Assembly: GCF_000147335.1 (NCBI RefSeq)
Contig: NC_014533.1
Coordinates: 620,001 to 684,000, forward strand
DNA: 64,000 nucleotides
Direction: 5' to 3'
From: Gloeothece verrucosa PCC 7822
GTDB lineage: Bacteria; Cyanobacteriota; Cyanobacteriia; Cyanobacteriales; Microcystaceae
How positions within the stretch are numbered: the stretch's first letter is position 1; each line of letters starts with the position of its first letter. Shown piece by piece: positions 16,705-24,365 of this stretch. The position numbers and the translations under genes are program-made. The notes under the pieces are model-generated. The model saw only the letters and a program-made list of their open reading frames with translations, made no database searches and was not told where the DNA came from.

Positions 16705-16743
16705 CTGTAAATTGTTTTGCTATCCCTGTAAATTGTTTTGCTA
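16705..16743 (+). repeat. Tandem direct repeat, 18-bp unit at 21-bp period
   Basis: CTGTAAATTGTTTTGCTA occurs at 16705-16722 and again at 16726-16743, separated by 3 bp. Function unknown. Confidence 0.75.
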
Positions 16744-16915
16744 ATGAGTAAGAGTAAGAATAAGAATAAGAGATCACGTCAACTCTGTCGCGTCTGTAAT
16801 AAGAAAAAAGACGAAGCATTCCTTAAAAAACGAGGAATTTTAACATTTTGGCTAAGTAGTGACGTGGTAGGTGCAACAAGGCCTTTTTCAAGTCGGAAAC
16901 CCCAATTTTTGAAAA

Positions 16916-16935
16916 TGCCAATTTGGCACATTTTT
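16916..16935 (+). terminator. Short hairpin with T tract
   Basis: TGCCA (16916-16920), loop ATT, TGGCA (16924-16928), followed by CATTTTT. The core matches the hairpin after the gene at 23549-24085 (GTGCCAATTTGGCAC). Here no clear gene precedes it, so it may be the remnant of a lost gene's terminator. Confidence 0.45.
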
Positions 16936-17056
16936 AGCGACCTACATCAAGCTCTATCTTAAGGATGAATTTTGTAAAAAAATAAGGAATAGTCTTTAGC
17001 ACTTTTGTGGTCACAATTATTGCTACATAACAGTAATTATTTGGGGGTGTCCTTTC

Positions 17057-18352
17057 ATGAAGTTTTCTAACTCTTTACAAGTGACAAAATTCGAGGATGA
17101 ATCACTGTCTCAAATATTACAACAGCAGATAACAGACAAAATCTCAAGTTTTGACTATGCTGTTCTTTCTCCAGAAATCCGAAATCTTGTCCAAAATAGA
17201 ACTTGCGAACTTAAAAGTTTGATGCGACGAAGCGCTCAGGATATGATTGAGATTGGACAAAAGTTAATTGAGGTTAAAGAACAGTTAGGTCATGGATATT
17301 TTCGGGCTTGGCTAAAAACAGAATTTGAATGGAGTATAAGAACAGCAACTAGATTTATGCAAGTCACTACTCAATTCAAAGCAGCTAATCTTGATAATTT
17401 AAATATTGCTGTTTCTGCTCTTTACCTTTTAGCAGTACCATCTACTCCAGAAAAAGCACGCCAAGAAGTTTTGGAGCTTGCTCAAAGGGGACAAACGATT
17501 ACTTATAGTAAAGCGAAAGCAATCATTAAGTTTCATCAACAAGAAGCTCAACTTCAAGCAAAGCTATCTTCTCAGTCGTTAAACTCTCTAGAGATGGCAA
17601 AAAACCAGGAGGCTTCGGCTCTGCCCAGTCTTTCCCCGCCATCAAACTCTCTAGAGATGACAAAAGACCAAGAGGCTTTGGCTCTGCCCGCTCCTTCCCC
17701 TCCGTCAAACTCTCCAGAGATGACAAAAGACCAAGAGGCTTCGACTCTGCCCGCTCCTTCCCCTCCGTCAAACTCTCCAGAGATGACAAAAAACCAGGAA
17801 GAGATGACAAAAAACCAGGAAGCTTCGGCTCTGCCCGCTCCTTCCCCTCCGTCAAACTCTCCAGAGATGACAAAAGACCAGGAGGCTTCGGCTCTGCCCC
17901 GTTTTTCCCCGCCGTTAAACTCTCTAGGTTTAAAAGAAGAAAAAGTTGTAGATTTGCCCGCTTCTTCTGAGCCTTTAAATTTTAAAAGAGAAAGCTGCTC
18001 TAAAATAACCGAACAATTAATTGGAACTTTATCTGATCATTGCTCGGATGATAATTGGCTTTCTAGAAAATTTTCAAAAACAGCATTTCAATTAGAGCCT
18101 GAAATTAGTCCTTGTTTGCGAATCCTTAACATCCAACCAGAAAATTCCGCTTTGCTCATGAATATTGCTCACACTTTTGAATTAAGTTTTTCGGGGACAC
18201 GAGTGACTTTTGAAGGAGATCTAAAAGCATTATTTTTCTTATTTAAGTATATGCAAAATAATGCCTGTTTTGCGGAACAAATTTTACAACAAGTGAGATA
18301 TATTATTGATGATTTAGGTTATGATTGGGATGATTTTATTGACCCAACTTAA
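17057..18352 (+). CDS. DUF3102-type protein with 21-residue tandem repeats
   Basis: 431 residues. The N-terminal ~170 residues match the DUF3102 pattern: MIEIGQKLIEVKEQLGHGYFRAWLKTEFEWSIRTATRFMQV, then YLLAVPSTPEKARQEVLELAQRG, a helical module often found on cyanobacterial replicons next to DNA-related functions. Residues about 176-308 are five 21-residue repeats (core NS-x-EMTK-D/N-QEA-x-ALP-x-x-SPPS) plus a degenerate sixth; the fourth unit carries an extra 7 residues. The linker is Pro/Ser/acidic and probably disordered. The C-terminal ~110 residues form a separate unrecognised domain. The start is ATG 17057 after GGGGG. It ends 50 bp before a strong terminator. DNA or partition-related function is inference only. 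Confidence 0.75.
   Translation: MKFSNSLQVTKFEDESLSQILQQQITDKISSFDYAVLSPEIRNLVQNRTCELKSLMRRSAQDMIEIGQKLIEVKEQLGHGYFRAWLKTEFEWSIRTATRFMQVTTQFKAANLDNLNIAVSALYLLAVPSTPEKARQEVLELAQRGQTITYSKAKAIIKFHQQEAQLQAKLSSQSLNSLEMAKNQEASALPSLSPPSNSLEMTKDQEALALPAPSPPSNSPEMTKDQEASTLPAPSPPSNSPEMTKNQEEMTKNQEASALPAPSPPSNSPEMTKDQEASALPRFSPPLNSLGLKEEKVVDLPASSEPLNFKRESCSKITEQLIGTLSDHCSDDNWLSRKFSKTAFQLEPEISPCLRILNIQPENSALLMNIAHTFELSFSGTRVTFEGDLKALFFLFKYMQNNACFAEQILQQVRYIIDDLGYDWDDFIDPT
17582..17980 (+). repeat. 63-bp in-frame tandem repeat array
   Basis: Units begin (AAC TCT codons) at 17582, 17645, 17708, 17771, 17855 and 17918. The period is 63 bp except for one unit of 84 bp, which holds a 21-bp internal duplication of the ATGACAAAAAACCAGGAAG block. 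Near-identical units mean copy number may vary between strains. Confidence 0.9.
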
Positions 18353-18401
18353 TTATCAAGTTCACTCCCAATTTTAAAATGCTCTAACTGGAGTAGCATA
18401 T

Positions 18402-18441
18402 TTTGTAGAGATAGTGCCTAAAATGTCTCTACAAATTTTTT
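18402..18441 (+). terminator. Intrinsic terminator of the DUF3102 gene
   Basis: A perfect 10-bp stem TTTGTAGAGA (18402-18411) / TCTCTACAAA (18426-18435), followed directly by six Ts. Confidence 0.85.
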
Positions 18442-18502
18442 AATTTTCATCAAAAATTAAAGTTTAATAAAATTTAATCTTTAATAATTTCGGCTAAAAT
18501 GC

Positions 18503-18615
18503 TAGGAGTTACGCACTCCGAATTAAAAATAACAATTTTATGTCATCCTTCGTTACCGCTTAGGAACTCGGACAATTTTAAACCCTGATGATTTGGTTAC
18601 AGTGCGTAAGTCCTA
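18503..18615. repeat. Inverted-terminal-repeat element, family 2, copy 2 (113 bp)
   Basis: TAGGAGTTACGCACT (18503-18517) and AGTGCGTAAGTCCTA (18601-18615) are inverted with one mismatch in 15. The start of the interior (CCGAATTAAAAAT) resembles that of copy 1 (CTCGATTAAAAAC). Confidence 0.8.
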
Positions 18616-18665
18616 AATTCTTGAAAAAATCTGAAAAATTTTTAGCCTTCTAATAAAAAAAATAG

Positions 18666-18694
18666 TTGACAAATAAGAAATATAGATTTAAGAT
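18666..18694 (+). promoter_or_regulatory. Candidate sigma-70 promoter of the RibF-like gene
   Basis: TTGACA (18666-18671), 17-bp spacer, TAAGAT (18689-18694). The -35 is perfect and the -10 matches four of six. It is about 215 bp before ATG 18908. Confidence 0.45.
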
Positions 18695-18907
18695 GATTTT
18701 GAGGAAGAAAAATAAGCGTAGCCACAATATCTTAAGTAGTTTCGGAAAAGTTTGTTATTCATTAATTGAATTTAAATAGCCACAATTTAGTTAATCTAAA
18801 ATCATTAAAATTTTAAAATTTATTTAATTATTAGTGATTTAGAGATAACTAAAAAATTTAGGCCAAGTTAGCTATTGGCTAAAAAAATTCAACGGAGCTA
18901 CTTAACC

Positions 18908-19978
18908 ATGACAAAGTATTTCACTCCCACTACTGTTGCTATTGGAAATTTTGACGGCATACATTGTGGACATCAACAAGTCCTTCAACCTATTTTGAAT
19001 TCAGCAGGTCATCAAATCCCCAAAAATGGTTGCCAAAATCAATTTTTTTCATTTTCTACTGAATGTAATGAAACTCAAATTTATTATCCTACTGTCGTTA
19101 CATTTAATCCTCATCCAAAACAGTTTTTTAGCAGACAGCATCGCCCTTTGCTAACTCCTCTACAGGAGAAAATTAAACAACTATTATCATTAGGCATTAA
19201 ACAAGTAGTACCACTGACTTTTAATGAGGAATTAGCAACTATTAGTCCTCAGCAGTTTGTTGAGAAAATTTTAGTACAACAGTTAAAAGCTCAAAAAATT
19301 AGTGTAGGACATGATTTTCGTTTTGGGTATCAACGTAAGGGAACCGCTACGGATTTACAAGAAATAGCAGGATCTTTTGGCATTCCCGTTACTATCGTTC
19401 CTCCTTATACTTATAAAGGCGAACGTATTAGCAGTTCATTGATTCGTCAAAGCTTAGAGCAAGGCAACCTCCAATATATTAAAGCTTTGTTAGGCCGTTC
19501 TTATACTCTTCAAGGTTTCACTGAAAAACAGCAGGAAATGGGAGATTTTTCCCGGATTAAACTTAAGCTACCTTCAGAAAAGCTATTACCTAGACCTGGA
19601 AGTTACGCAGCAAGAGTTTTTATAGAAGACGCTAACCAAACGGCGTTGGAAACAGCTATTCTAAAAAATTTATCTTGCCAATTTTCTTTTCCTTTACTTT
19701 ATCAAGGGATTGTTAATATCAATAACTTTTTTGGCATTAATGAGGAAGAATCTTATGTAGAAATCTATTTGTTAGATTGGCCTGGTGATTTACAAGGACA
19801 AACCATAACTATAGAACTAGAATATTTTTTACGACCTCAGCTAGAATTTACTTCTTTAGAGGCTCTCAAAAAACAGATTCAGATTGATCTAAGCCTAGCT
19901 AAGGTCATGCTTGATGTAAAGCCGACATCTTTTGTTAAGCAACAAAAAGAACATTTGCTTAGTAAGAGTGTACCTTAA
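18908..19978 (+). CDS. ribF: RibF-like FAD synthetase with degenerate riboflavin-kinase domain
   Basis: 356 residues from ATG 18908 (GGAG 11 nt ahead; an upstream TTG at 18875 is open). The N-terminal nucleotidyltransferase (FMN adenylyltransferase) domain is intact: GNFDGIHCGHQQVL, VVTFNPHPKQFF, DFRFGYQRKGTATDL, and RISSSLIRQ (ISSSxxR). A bifunctional RibF then has a riboflavin-kinase domain with G-[RT]-x-GFPTAN. Here the equivalent stretch reads EKQQEMGDFSRIKLKLP, so GFPTAN, including the Mg-ATP-binding Thr and Asn, is gone, while downstream parts (PGSYAARVFIED, EIYLLDWPGDLQGQ, LEYFLRPQLEF) remain. FAD synthesis from FMN is plausible; riboflavin phosphorylation is doubtful. It may be a paralogue beside a normal ribF elsewhere. 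It lies near the flavoenzyme cluster but on the other strand. Confidence 0.85.
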   Translation: MTKYFTPTTVAIGNFDGIHCGHQQVLQPILNSAGHQIPKNGCQNQFFSFSTECNETQIYYPTVVTFNPHPKQFFSRQHRPLLTPLQEKIKQLLSLGIKQVVPLTFNEELATISPQQFVEKILVQQLKAQKISVGHDFRFGYQRKGTATDLQEIAGSFGIPVTIVPPYTYKGERISSSLIRQSLEQGNLQYIKALLGRSYTLQGFTEKQQEMGDFSRIKLKLPSEKLLPRPGSYAARVFIEDANQTALETAILKNLSCQFSFPLLYQGIVNINNFFGINEEESYVEIYLLDWPGDLQGQTITIELEYFLRPQLEFTSLEALKKQIQIDLSLAKVMLDVKPTSFVKQQKEHLLSKSVP

Positions 19979-20015
19979 ACACTAGCAAATTTTTTGAATT
20001 TTTTAAATTTTTTCT

Positions 20016-20096
20016 AAAGCAAACAGATAAGTGGTTGCTTTTTAGAAAAACCCTTCCGTCAACTAAGTTTCAATATTAGTTGAACCTATTTTTTTA
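20016..20096 (+). terminator. Double hairpin terminator after the RibF-like gene
   Basis: The first hairpin is AAAGCAA (20016-20022)/TTGCTTT (20035-20041). The second is an 8-bp stem TCAACTAA (20059-20066)/TTAGTTGA (20076-20083), followed by ACCTA and a run of T. The second is the better intrinsic terminator. Confidence 0.7.
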
Positions 20097-20213
20097 AAGG
20101 TAATTATTTATTTCTGATTTTCTCATCTTTAATTGTTGGAAAAAAGAATTAAATACAGCTTTAGAAAAAATAGGTATCAAAAAAAGCTCTAGTTATCAAC
20201 TCAAGGTGGAATC

Positions 20214-21404
20214 ATGGCATTAGTAAAATCTTCTGCTCAAAATCCTACAAAAGTCTATCAAGATAGGAATCTCCAAATAATATTTCTTACCATTCTAATG
20301 GCAGTTTTGGGGGCGACCAGTATTACTCCTGCTTTTCCTCGGCTGGCACGAGAGCTAAGTATCCCTACAGAACAGGTCGGATGGCTAACTACAGCTTTCA
20401 TGTTTCCTGTTTTTTTAGCAACTCCTATTACGGGTCTTCTTGCTGATAGATGGGGAACCAAAAAAATCGTCGTTCCTTCGCTTATTTTATTTGCAGTTGC
20501 TGGAACAGCTTGTGCTTTTATTCAAGACTTTAAATCCTTGATAGAATTACGCTTTATTCAAGGAATTGGAGCGGCTAGTTTAGAATCTTTGGGTTTGACA
20601 TCCATTAGCAAACTTTACTCCGGTGAAAAGCTTACTGCTGCTATGGGTTATAATTCCAGTGTTATTGGCATGGGCTTAGTAATTTATCCTTTAATTGGCG
20701 GCGCTCTTGCTACCCTAGGATGGAGATTTCCTTTTCTTCTGCCGCTAATAGCTATTCCTGTAGGAGTTATCGTTTTATTTAAGCTAAAAATTCCTGAAAA
20801 AAATAATACCCAGAATTTTAAGGAATATTTAGGCAGTGTCGGAAAAAGTATTAATAACCATCAAGTGATAGGGCTTTTTGTGGCAACTTTTTCTCTTTTT
20901 GTTTTACTTTTTGGTGCTTTTTTTACTTACATTCCCATGCTAGTCGGAACGACTTTAGGGGCTTCTGACTTATTCATTGGAACAATTCTATCAACGATGG
21001 CTGTCACTATCGCTTTAGTCTCTGCACAGTTGGAGAAATTGATAAAATTTTTCTCAGAACTGATCCTTATTAAGGTATCTTTCATTCTTTATGCCATCGC
21101 CTTAATTATTATTCCTTTCATTCATTATGCTTGGGCGGTTTTAATTAGTGCTGTTATTTTTGGCTGCGCCCATAGCCTAGTTTTTCCCTGTAGCCAAGCC
21201 CTTTTAGCTAGGTTAGCACCCAATGATTGTCGGGCCGGATTTATGGCAGTCAATGCAACTATTCTTACATTTGGTCAGGCAGTCGGGCCTCTCATCGCTG
21301 GTGCGGCTTTTACCCTATGGGGGATGAATGGTGTTTTTTATTTCAGTGCCATTTTTTCAGCAGTCACCCTAATCTTACTTCAATGGCTACTGCCACAACG
21401 GTAA
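20214..21404 (+). CDS. MFS transporter (drug/metabolite exporter type)
   Basis: 396 residues, the length of a 12-helix major facilitator. The loop between helices 2 and 3 has the MFS motif A pattern GLLADRWGTKK. Helices are clear throughout (IIFLTILMAVLGATSI, MFPVFLATPITGLLA, FVATFSLFVLLFGAFF, LILIKVSFILYAIALIIIPF, GQAVGPLIAGAAF). The first loop has PAFPRLARELSI, typical of DHA-type H+ antiporters that export drugs or metabolites. AAGGTGG precedes ATG 20214. It may export a product of the nearby pathway, but this is only a suggestion from position. Confidence 0.88.
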   Translation: MALVKSSAQNPTKVYQDRNLQIIFLTILMAVLGATSITPAFPRLARELSIPTEQVGWLTTAFMFPVFLATPITGLLADRWGTKKIVVPSLILFAVAGTACAFIQDFKSLIELRFIQGIGAASLESLGLTSISKLYSGEKLTAAMGYNSSVIGMGLVIYPLIGGALATLGWRFPFLLPLIAIPVGVIVLFKLKIPEKNNTQNFKEYLGSVGKSINNHQVIGLFVATFSLFVLLFGAFFTYIPMLVGTTLGASDLFIGTILSTMAVTIALVSAQLEKLIKFFSELILIKVSFILYAIALIIIPFIHYAWAVLISAVIFGCAHSLVFPCSQALLARLAPNDCRAGFMAVNATILTFGQAVGPLIAGAAFTLWGMNGVFYFSAIFSAVTLILLQWLLPQR

Positions 21405-21746
21405 GTATTGCTATCAGTCTTTCAAGGGACGGAAAAGGCAGGGGCAGAAGTTTATCAGGTGACTGCAAAATTGAAGTTAATTCTATCTAATTTCATCTAT
21501 AACTTGTTAAACCTCTTGCATAATTGTCGGCATCCTGTAGCAGATGAACAATGAAATTAACATCCACGCCCAAATTTTAAATGACTGCGCTCTTGTATTA
21601 GGGAAAATTTGAATTTTATTTCAAATAAACTTTTGCTTTCTGCCTTCGTTTCCTTCTTTCATCACCTTTTTCTGATCACCGAGGTGGGTTTTGAGCCATA
21701 CCTCTTGATTGATTTATATCTAACACTCTAGTAGAGGTAATTGATC
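21405..21746. other. Intergenic region, 342 bp
   Basis: Nothing recognisable beyond AT-rich spacer. GAGG at 21734-21737 precedes the next ATG. Confidence 0.4.
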
Positions 21747-22067
21747 ATGAGTACACTACAAAAATATCATGGATGGATGATTTCAATTATCGACGAACCC
21801 ATTGGCTTTTCTTTTTACTGCTGTTTTCCCCTAAAACGTATCGCCCTTGATGGCTGCCAAATTTATTCTACTCAGGAACGAGCTTTAGCCATAGCTAAGG
21901 ATAGAATTGATTTAGCATTAGCTTGTTTGGCCTTAATGAATTTTTTAAATGAAGCCAAACAACGCCTTTACTATCTTAGTTCCCAAGAACATGAAGTTTT
22001 AAGTTATTACCTGATTGATTTGGCTCAATTTCAAAAGCAAGATACGGTTTGGGGTATGGGTTCATAG
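21747..22067 (+). CDS. Small hypothetical protein
   Basis: 106 residues from ATG 21747, which has GAGG about 9 nt ahead; an upstream TTG at 21741 is open. No domain is recognised. The N-terminal half has strand-like aromatic and Cys-containing residues (GFSFYCCFPLKRI) and the rest is helical (RALAIAKDRIDLALACLALMNFL). It has the look of a short cytoplasmic cyanobacterial conserved protein. It lies between the MFS exporter and the TetR gene on the same strand. Coding is supported by the ribosome site and lack of competing frames. Confidence 0.6.
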   Translation: MSTLQKYHGWMISIIDEPIGFSFYCCFPLKRIALDGCQIYSTQERALAIAKDRIDLALACLALMNFLNEAKQRLYYLSSQEHEVLSYYLIDLAQFQKQDTVWGMGS

Positions 22068-22091
22068 ATTTAATTTTTTTGTTTAAATCTC

Positions 22092-22120
22092 TTGACAGGC
22101 TTCAAAATATTTAGTATTTT
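22092..22120 (+). promoter_or_regulatory. Promoter of the tetR-ridA unit
   Basis: TTGACA (22092-22097), 17-bp spacer, TATTTT (22115-22120). The spacer and -10 lie in an inverted repeat CAAAATA/TATTTTG. Transcription would start around 22127, right next to the operator-like palindrome at 22133. Confidence 0.6.
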
Positions 22121-22132
22121 GGAATTAGCAAG

Positions 22133-22144
22133 ATGACTGGTCAT
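22133..22144 (+). promoter_or_regulatory. Operator-like palindrome at the tetR start
   Basis: ATGAC-TG-GTCAT, a perfect 5-bp inverted repeat about 6 bp past the predicted transcription start. The GACnnGTC core with A/T flanks is the shape of many TetR-family operators. It overlaps the first possible start codon of the regulator, which fits autorepression. Confidence 0.5.
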
Positions 22145-22150
22145 ATTAAA

Positions 22151-22735
22151 ATGCCAAAAGCAAACGTGCGCGATAAATTACTAACGGCGGGACTTGATGT
22201 AATACACCGTCTTGGCTTCAATAGATGTAGCGTGCAAGATATTACTCAATTCGCCGGCGTACCGAAAGGCTCCTTTTACAATTACTTTGAAAGTAAAGAG
22301 GTATTTGGGGCAGAGATTTTAAAACTTTACTGGCAAAAAGCGGCTTCTAGTTTAAAACTTCTCAGTGATAAGACACAATCACCTATCGTGCGACTCGAGC
22401 TATACTTTGATTCTTTGGCTGAGTTAACGAGTTTGGACTACCAGCGCGGCTGCTTACTAGGAAACTTCTGTGGTGAACTTTCAACCCAAAGCCCTTTAGT
22501 AAGAGAGTTATTATCTTCTCTACTCACTATATGGGCAGAAACACTTGAGAATTGTATATGCGATGCTCAAAATAAAGGTGAAGTTCGCTCAGATCTCGAT
22601 GCCACCACTCTAGCCCACTTTTTAGTCAACGCTTGGGAAGGCTGTGTATTACGCTCCAAAGTCGAGCAAGACGGACGCTCATTCGAGCAATTTAAAACCA
22701 TAATCTTCTCGTCCATTCGCGCGAGCGATAGCTAA
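22151..22735 (+). CDS. TetR/AcrR-family transcriptional repressor
   Basis: 194 residues from ATG 22151; the ORF is also open from ATG 22133. I prefer 22151 because the palindrome ATGACTGGTCAT at 22133-22144 would then be a free operator. The N-terminal helix-turn-helix is classic TetR: LLTAGLDVIHRLGFNRCSVQDITQFAGVPKGSFYNYFESKEVFG. The C-terminal ligand domain has REL..LL..W and TLAHFLVNAWEGCVLRSKVE, similar to NemR/AcuR-like TetR proteins that sense electrophiles or small acids. It is followed by ridA (63 bp to its ATG), likely its target and co-transcribed. DNA binding is certain as a family property; the ligand is unknown. Confidence 0.9.
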   Translation: MPKANVRDKLLTAGLDVIHRLGFNRCSVQDITQFAGVPKGSFYNYFESKEVFGAEILKLYWQKAASSLKLLSDKTQSPIVRLELYFDSLAELTSLDYQRGCLLGNFCGELSTQSPLVRELLSSLLTIWAETLENCICDAQNKGEVRSDLDATTLAHFLVNAWEGCVLRSKVEQDGRSFEQFKTIIFSSIRASDS

Positions 22736-22797
22736 CAAATATGCCCAGTTATATTGCACAAAACAAGATTCAGACTACTACATTAAGAGAGTTTTTT

Positions 22798-23181
22798 ATG
22801 TCCAAAACAGTCGTGTACAACCCTTCCATTGCAATTCCTTGCGACGCTTATTCTCAAGCAATCAGCACTCAATCTCTAGTTTTTTGCTCCGGGCAACTTG
22901 CCTATGATGCCCAAAATGATCGAGTATTTGACGGTTCAGCAGCCGAACAAACAGAGTATCTGATGAAAAACATTCAAGCTGTTTTACAAGCAGCCGGATT
23001 ACATTTTAAAGATGTCGTCAAAAGCACTATTTACTTAACCAACATGAATGATTTCCCGGCGGTTAATGAAGTGTACGCCCGCTATTTTTCTGAAAATCCG
23101 CCAGCCCGCGCTACTATTGGAGTCGCGGCTTTGGCAAAAGGTGCTTGTGTTGAAATTGAAGTCATTGCCCAACGCCATTAA
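22798..23181 (+). CDS. ridA: RidA family enamine/imine deaminase
   Basis: 127 residues from ATG 22798, which has AGAGAG ahead and gives the normal RidA length; the frame is open from ATG 22741 but those residues fall outside the fold. Family features: the start of the beta sheet FCSGQLAYDAQ, the helix QTEYLMKNIQAVLQAAGLHFKDVVKSTIYLTNM, and PPARATIGVAALAKGACVEIEVIA. The last keeps the Arg (in PARATIG) that binds the substrate carboxylate in active RidA. It would hydrolyse reactive enamine/imine intermediates of amino-acid metabolism in a trimer. Linked to the TetR gene, so probably induced by the same signal. Confidence 0.92.
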   Translation: MSKTVVYNPSIAIPCDAYSQAISTQSLVFCSGQLAYDAQNDRVFDGSAAEQTEYLMKNIQAVLQAAGLHFKDVVKSTIYLTNMNDFPAVNEVYARYFSENPPARATIGVAALAKGACVEIEVIAQRH

Positions 23182-23548
23182 AACCGCCATTTTATTTCAG
23201 TTATTTCTGTTGAAAAGATAGTAAAGCTATCAAAGTATGATTAACTTTGAGTAAAAAGTAAAAGCTTGTCAAATAAAAAAGTCGGATAGCTTCAATTTAT
23301 TAATACTGACACGGCTTAATTACTTAAAAAAAAGAATTTGGAACTTTAATCAATTCGATGATAAAGATAGATTCATTTCTAATTAGGGCAACACAAAAAT
23401 TTAACATAACTTGCTCTTACCTAAATAACATCATTGATTTAGTTCCAGCTACTTAGGCTTTACTATCTATTACTTTTAGTCTTTTGGCTTTTAGTAACTC
23501 CAAAATTGTAAGGCAAATGCTTTTTGAATAATTATTGATTTAACTACT
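23182..23548. other. Intergenic region, 367 bp
   Basis: AT-rich; I see no gene, repeat or clear promoter. Confidence 0.4.
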
Positions 23549-24085
23549 ATGTCACCATCAATCATTTTACCGATAAAAAGTCAACAAAATCCTGACACAA
23601 TAAAATCAAAAGAGTTAATACTCTTCCGTGAAGAAATTCAACATAACATTCAAAATAGAGAACAGTCTTCTACCAAAAACCACCAAACTCAATCCAGTAA
23701 AAAAGTTGACCAGTTTTTAAAAAAATGTGTTTATCAAGGAAAATGTTTACACCCAAGGAAGTTTTGTCGTCGGTGGTTTGGCATAGAAACTCTAGATCAA
23801 TATGGGATACCTCGCTATACAGAACATCAAATTTTAGCCATTGAATCCGAACATGGCTATCGGGAAAAATGTATTAACTTAATTGCAAGAGTTTTAAAAA
23901 TTAAGCCCAATACAATTCAGCGATGGGGAAAGGGAGTTGAATTTGATAAAATTCCTCAAAACAAGCGAGAGGAATATGAAACCTACCTAGGTTATATTGA
24001 TACTTTAAGAGTTATGTCTCTTAGTATTGCCAAGTTAAATGAAGATTTTTTGCCCGAACTATTGCACCGTTTAGATTTTTCTTAA
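23549..24085 (+). CDS. Hypothetical protein with helix-turn-helix-like C-terminal region
   Basis: 178 residues; not recognised. The N-terminal ~45 residues are polar. A Cys/His-rich basic patch follows (KKCVYQGKCLHPRKFCRRWFG, residues about 57-76). The next part, LIARVLKIKPNTIQRWGKGVEF, has the spacing of a small helix-turn-helix in which a short recognition helix ends with Trp. DNA binding is plausible but not shown. It has its own strong terminator at 24132. No operon partner is close. Confidence 0.6.
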   Translation: MSPSIILPIKSQQNPDTIKSKELILFREEIQHNIQNREQSSTKNHQTQSSKKVDQFLKKCVYQGKCLHPRKFCRRWFGIETLDQYGIPRYTEHQILAIESEHGYREKCINLIARVLKIKPNTIQRWGKGVEFDKIPQNKREEYETYLGYIDTLRVMSLSIAKLNEDFLPELLHRLDFS

Positions 24086-24131
24086 CTTTTTGAAATTAAT
24101 CTTTATTGAGCTAATACTGCCTTAATATGAG

Positions 24132-24153
24132 AAGTGCCAATTTGGCACTTTTT
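24132..24153 (+). terminator. Intrinsic terminator of the hypothetical gene at 23549
   Basis: AAGTGCCA (24132-24139), loop ATT, TGGCACTT (24143-24150), then TTT: an 8-bp stem with a tight loop. Confidence 0.75.
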
Positions 24154-24227
24154 CCCATTACTACTTATGATAAACCCCTACAAGACATTCAAGACTCTAT
24201 TGTGTACTAAATCCATGAATGCAATAA

Positions 24228-24354
24228 AGTACCTGGACAAAATTAAAGTTAACTGTTTGGTAAGGGAACACCGGATCTGGGAACAGGGAACAGGAAAGCC
24301 TTTCAAGGCTTTTACATTTCTTAACATAATGAACTTTATTTATGTCCAGGTACT
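24228..24354 (+). mobile_element. 127-bp MITE, copy D
   Basis: Perfect ends AGTACCTGGACA/TGTCCAGGTACT; flanked by AA on both sides, where copies A-C have TA. It ends 11 bp before the stop of the SGNH hydrolase gene and is nearly identical to copy C in sequence. Confidence 0.9.
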
Positions 24355-24365
24355 AAGGATTTTTA

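Larger units (their letters stand above)
16049..17056. other. Intergenic region, about 1.0 kb
   Basis: Between divergent genes (desaturase and DUF3102 protein). It holds MITE copy C (16442-16568), a tandem 21-bp-period repeat with an 18-bp core (16705-16743), an AT-rich AAGARTAAGA-type stretch (about 16745-16775) and a small hairpin TGCCA-ATT-TGGCA followed by T5 (16916-16935). Short ORFs here look random. GGGGG just before the DUF3102 gene may be its ribosome site. Confidence 0.5.
18353..18907. other. Intergenic region, 555 bp
   Basis: Holds the terminator of the DUF3102 gene (18402-18441), family-2 repeat copy 2 (18503-18615) and a candidate promoter for the RibF-like gene (18666-18694), leaving a leader of about 200 nt. 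I looked for an FMN riboswitch in that leader and saw none. Confidence 0.5.

Noticed and set aside
16738..16962. 74-codon ORF with CRVCNKKKD
   Set aside because: Begins in low-complexity AAG-rich DNA and runs through a terminator hairpin; no support for coding.
17526..17873. 115-codon minus-strand repeat ORF
   Set aside because: Reverse reading of the 63-bp repeats of the DUF3102 gene; a shadow with no start signal.
18695..18907. FMN riboswitch before the RibF-like gene
   Set aside because: The leader is about 200 nt and AT-rich but lacks the conserved GGGGCAGGGUG-type blocks of the RFN element.
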